The translations under genes were made by a program, and so were the position numbers. From Pseudogracilibacillus auburnensis (GTDB taxonomy: Bacteria; Bacillota; Bacilli; Bacillales; Amphibacillaceae): a stretch of 64,000 bases of DNA. Of the stretch, positions 63,236-64,000 are shown in pieces. The notes below the pieces were generated by a model. That model did not search any database. It was not told the origin of the DNA and worked only from the letters and a program-made list of their open reading frames with translations. The stretch is from NCBI RefSeq assembly GCF_003201975.1, contig NZ_QJJQ01000011.1, positions 1 through 64,000 of the forward strand, in the 5' to 3' direction. The stretch's first letter is position 1. Each line of letters begins with the position of its first letter.

Positions 63236-63604
63236 TATATACCCTCTTTTCTAAGATATCGGTATCTTCCTTTCTATTCTACAATGAACTATGACAAAAG
63301 TGAAAAAATTTAAAAAGAATTAATGAAAAATTTACAATCATCATGTATAAATGGAGAATATACTATACGGTGGAGAAGATTGGATAGTTTTATGGAGGAC
63401 TGGGGAATTGATCGCTGTTTTGTTATAGAACCGAAAATATTTGCGATCCCTTACCCTTAACGTTTCGAGGTTTTTCTAAGTTTTGGCTGGAGGCAAATTT
63501 TTGTTGCTTCATTATATATTTTAAATGATGTTCACTTATGAACGAATTAATTATACGCTACTATCATAGTGGGGTCCTATGGTTAACATGGTATGATCTT
63601 GGGC
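63236..63604. other. phoP upstream region, no gene
   Basis: Contains the phoP promoter region (AT-rich near 63240-63350). No pho boxes that I can defend. Confidence 0.4.
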
Positions 63605-63745
63605 GATTATTTAGCGATTATTCATGATTATATGGCTCATCTTGACAATTATATGGTGATTATCCATGGTTATATGGCTCATCTTGGCGATTATATGGCG
63701 ATTCTTCATGATTATATGGCGCATCTTTGCGATTATATGGCGATT
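63605..63745. repeat. 42-bp tandem repeat, about 3.3 copies
   Basis: Units such as ATTATATGGCGATTCTTCATG joined to ATTATATGGCGCATCTTTGCG. Each 42-bp unit is itself two related 21-bp halves. On the - strand it reads an SPYNRQDEPYNHE-type 14-residue repeat; on the + strand HDYMAHLGDYMAIL. Both frames are open through most of it, but neither has a start with a ribosome site and the - frame has stops in outer copies. Perhaps a decayed repeat-protein gene or a minisatellite. Confidence 0.7.
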
Positions 63746-63840
63746 CTGGTCTTCTGTCAAAAAAATAGACAATAATACTCCATGGGTTGGCGTATTGTTT
63801 TCTTCCGCGCTCCGTATTCACTTCGCTTGGAGCCCTCCGC

Positions 63841-63871
63841 ATAAGGAATAGGTCAAAAACCGACCAATTCC
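63841..63871 (-). terminator. Hairpin at the end of the IS3 element
   Basis: GGAATTGGTCGG/GACCTATTCC arms with TTTTT in the loop, immediately after the transposase stop. Probably insulates the element. Confidence 0.6.
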
Positions 63872-64000
63872 TTACGCAGATGTAACTTGGTCTTGTATGG
63901 CGTTTTCTTTATGCGCCATTTTATACGCCAATTCATACTCTATTGGTGTGGCGTATCCAAGAGTCGAGTGCATTCTTTTCCTGTTATAAAACTCAATATA
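63872..64000 (-). mobile_element. IS3-family transposase, C-terminal end (cut by window end)
   Basis: Reads FYNRKRMHSTLGYATPIEYE, then ELAYKMAHKENAIQDQVTSA and TAA. YNxxRxHxxLGYxTPxEYE is the classic IS3/IS150 OrfB C-terminus (rve domain). It differs in sequence from the copy at the window start, so two distinct IS3 elements flank the window. Confidence 0.9.

Noticed and set aside
63605-63745. Possible CRISPR or functional repeat protein
   Set aside because: The whole 42-bp unit repeats, with no variable spacers. No start codon with a ribosome site.

Overview
The window is chromosomal DNA from a low-GC, endospore-forming member of the Bacillaceae. The spore genes sspI and ytxC support this. 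So does the Bacillus-type order phoP-phoR-polA-mutM-coaE-gapB-nrdR-dnaB-dnaI-ytxC-thrS-infC-rpmI-rplT followed by sspI and pheS-pheT. AGGAGG-type ribosome sites, TTG/GTG starts and T-box leaders fit as well. I cannot name the genus from sequence alone. Both window ends cut through IS3-family transposase genes.

Layout: (1) 0-8.4 kb: a Lon-type protease, two arsenic-resistance units (arsR-permease-small CC protein on the + strand; arsR-arsB-arsC on the - strand), and ogt. (2) 8.4-31.9 kb: an accessory island with many broken genes. It holds an ECF sigma/anti-sigma pair with an ABC transporter operon, a peptide/ABC/M50-peptidase operon, an MFS exporter, an IS110 remnant, a comQXPA-like quorum-sensing locus and two tandem, partly decayed small-peptide/immunity clusters. 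(3) 31.9-63.9 kb: the conserved housekeeping block, almost entirely on the - strand, with T-box leaders on pheS and thrS and an L20-type leader on infC.

The most interesting signal is in the island. A composite promoter module recurs eight times on both strands between 9.6 and 30.5 kb (six good copies, two decayed). Each good copy has an AGGG/CCCT dyad, about 30 bp, then a T-tract with RCGGAAAATAC, exactly 15 bp, and a -10 box. Good copies lie just upstream of small peptide genes or their operons and flank a ComP/ComA-like two-component pair. I infer that this is the regulon operator of the local quorum-sensing system, controlling several secreted-peptide (bacteriocin-like) loci that have duplicated and decayed. 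The pheromone candidate is a 54-residue ComX-like ORF ending in Tyr-Leu-Trp-Leu. It lies between comQ and comP but on the opposite strand, overlapping comQ tail to tail, which is not the canonical arrangement.

Several forensic details support repeated duplication inside the island: a fragment of a second comQ, a degenerate second ECF sigma gene, a fragment of a second ABC permease gene, and a second copy of a 48-aa peptide gene that lost its promoter and start by a short deletion.
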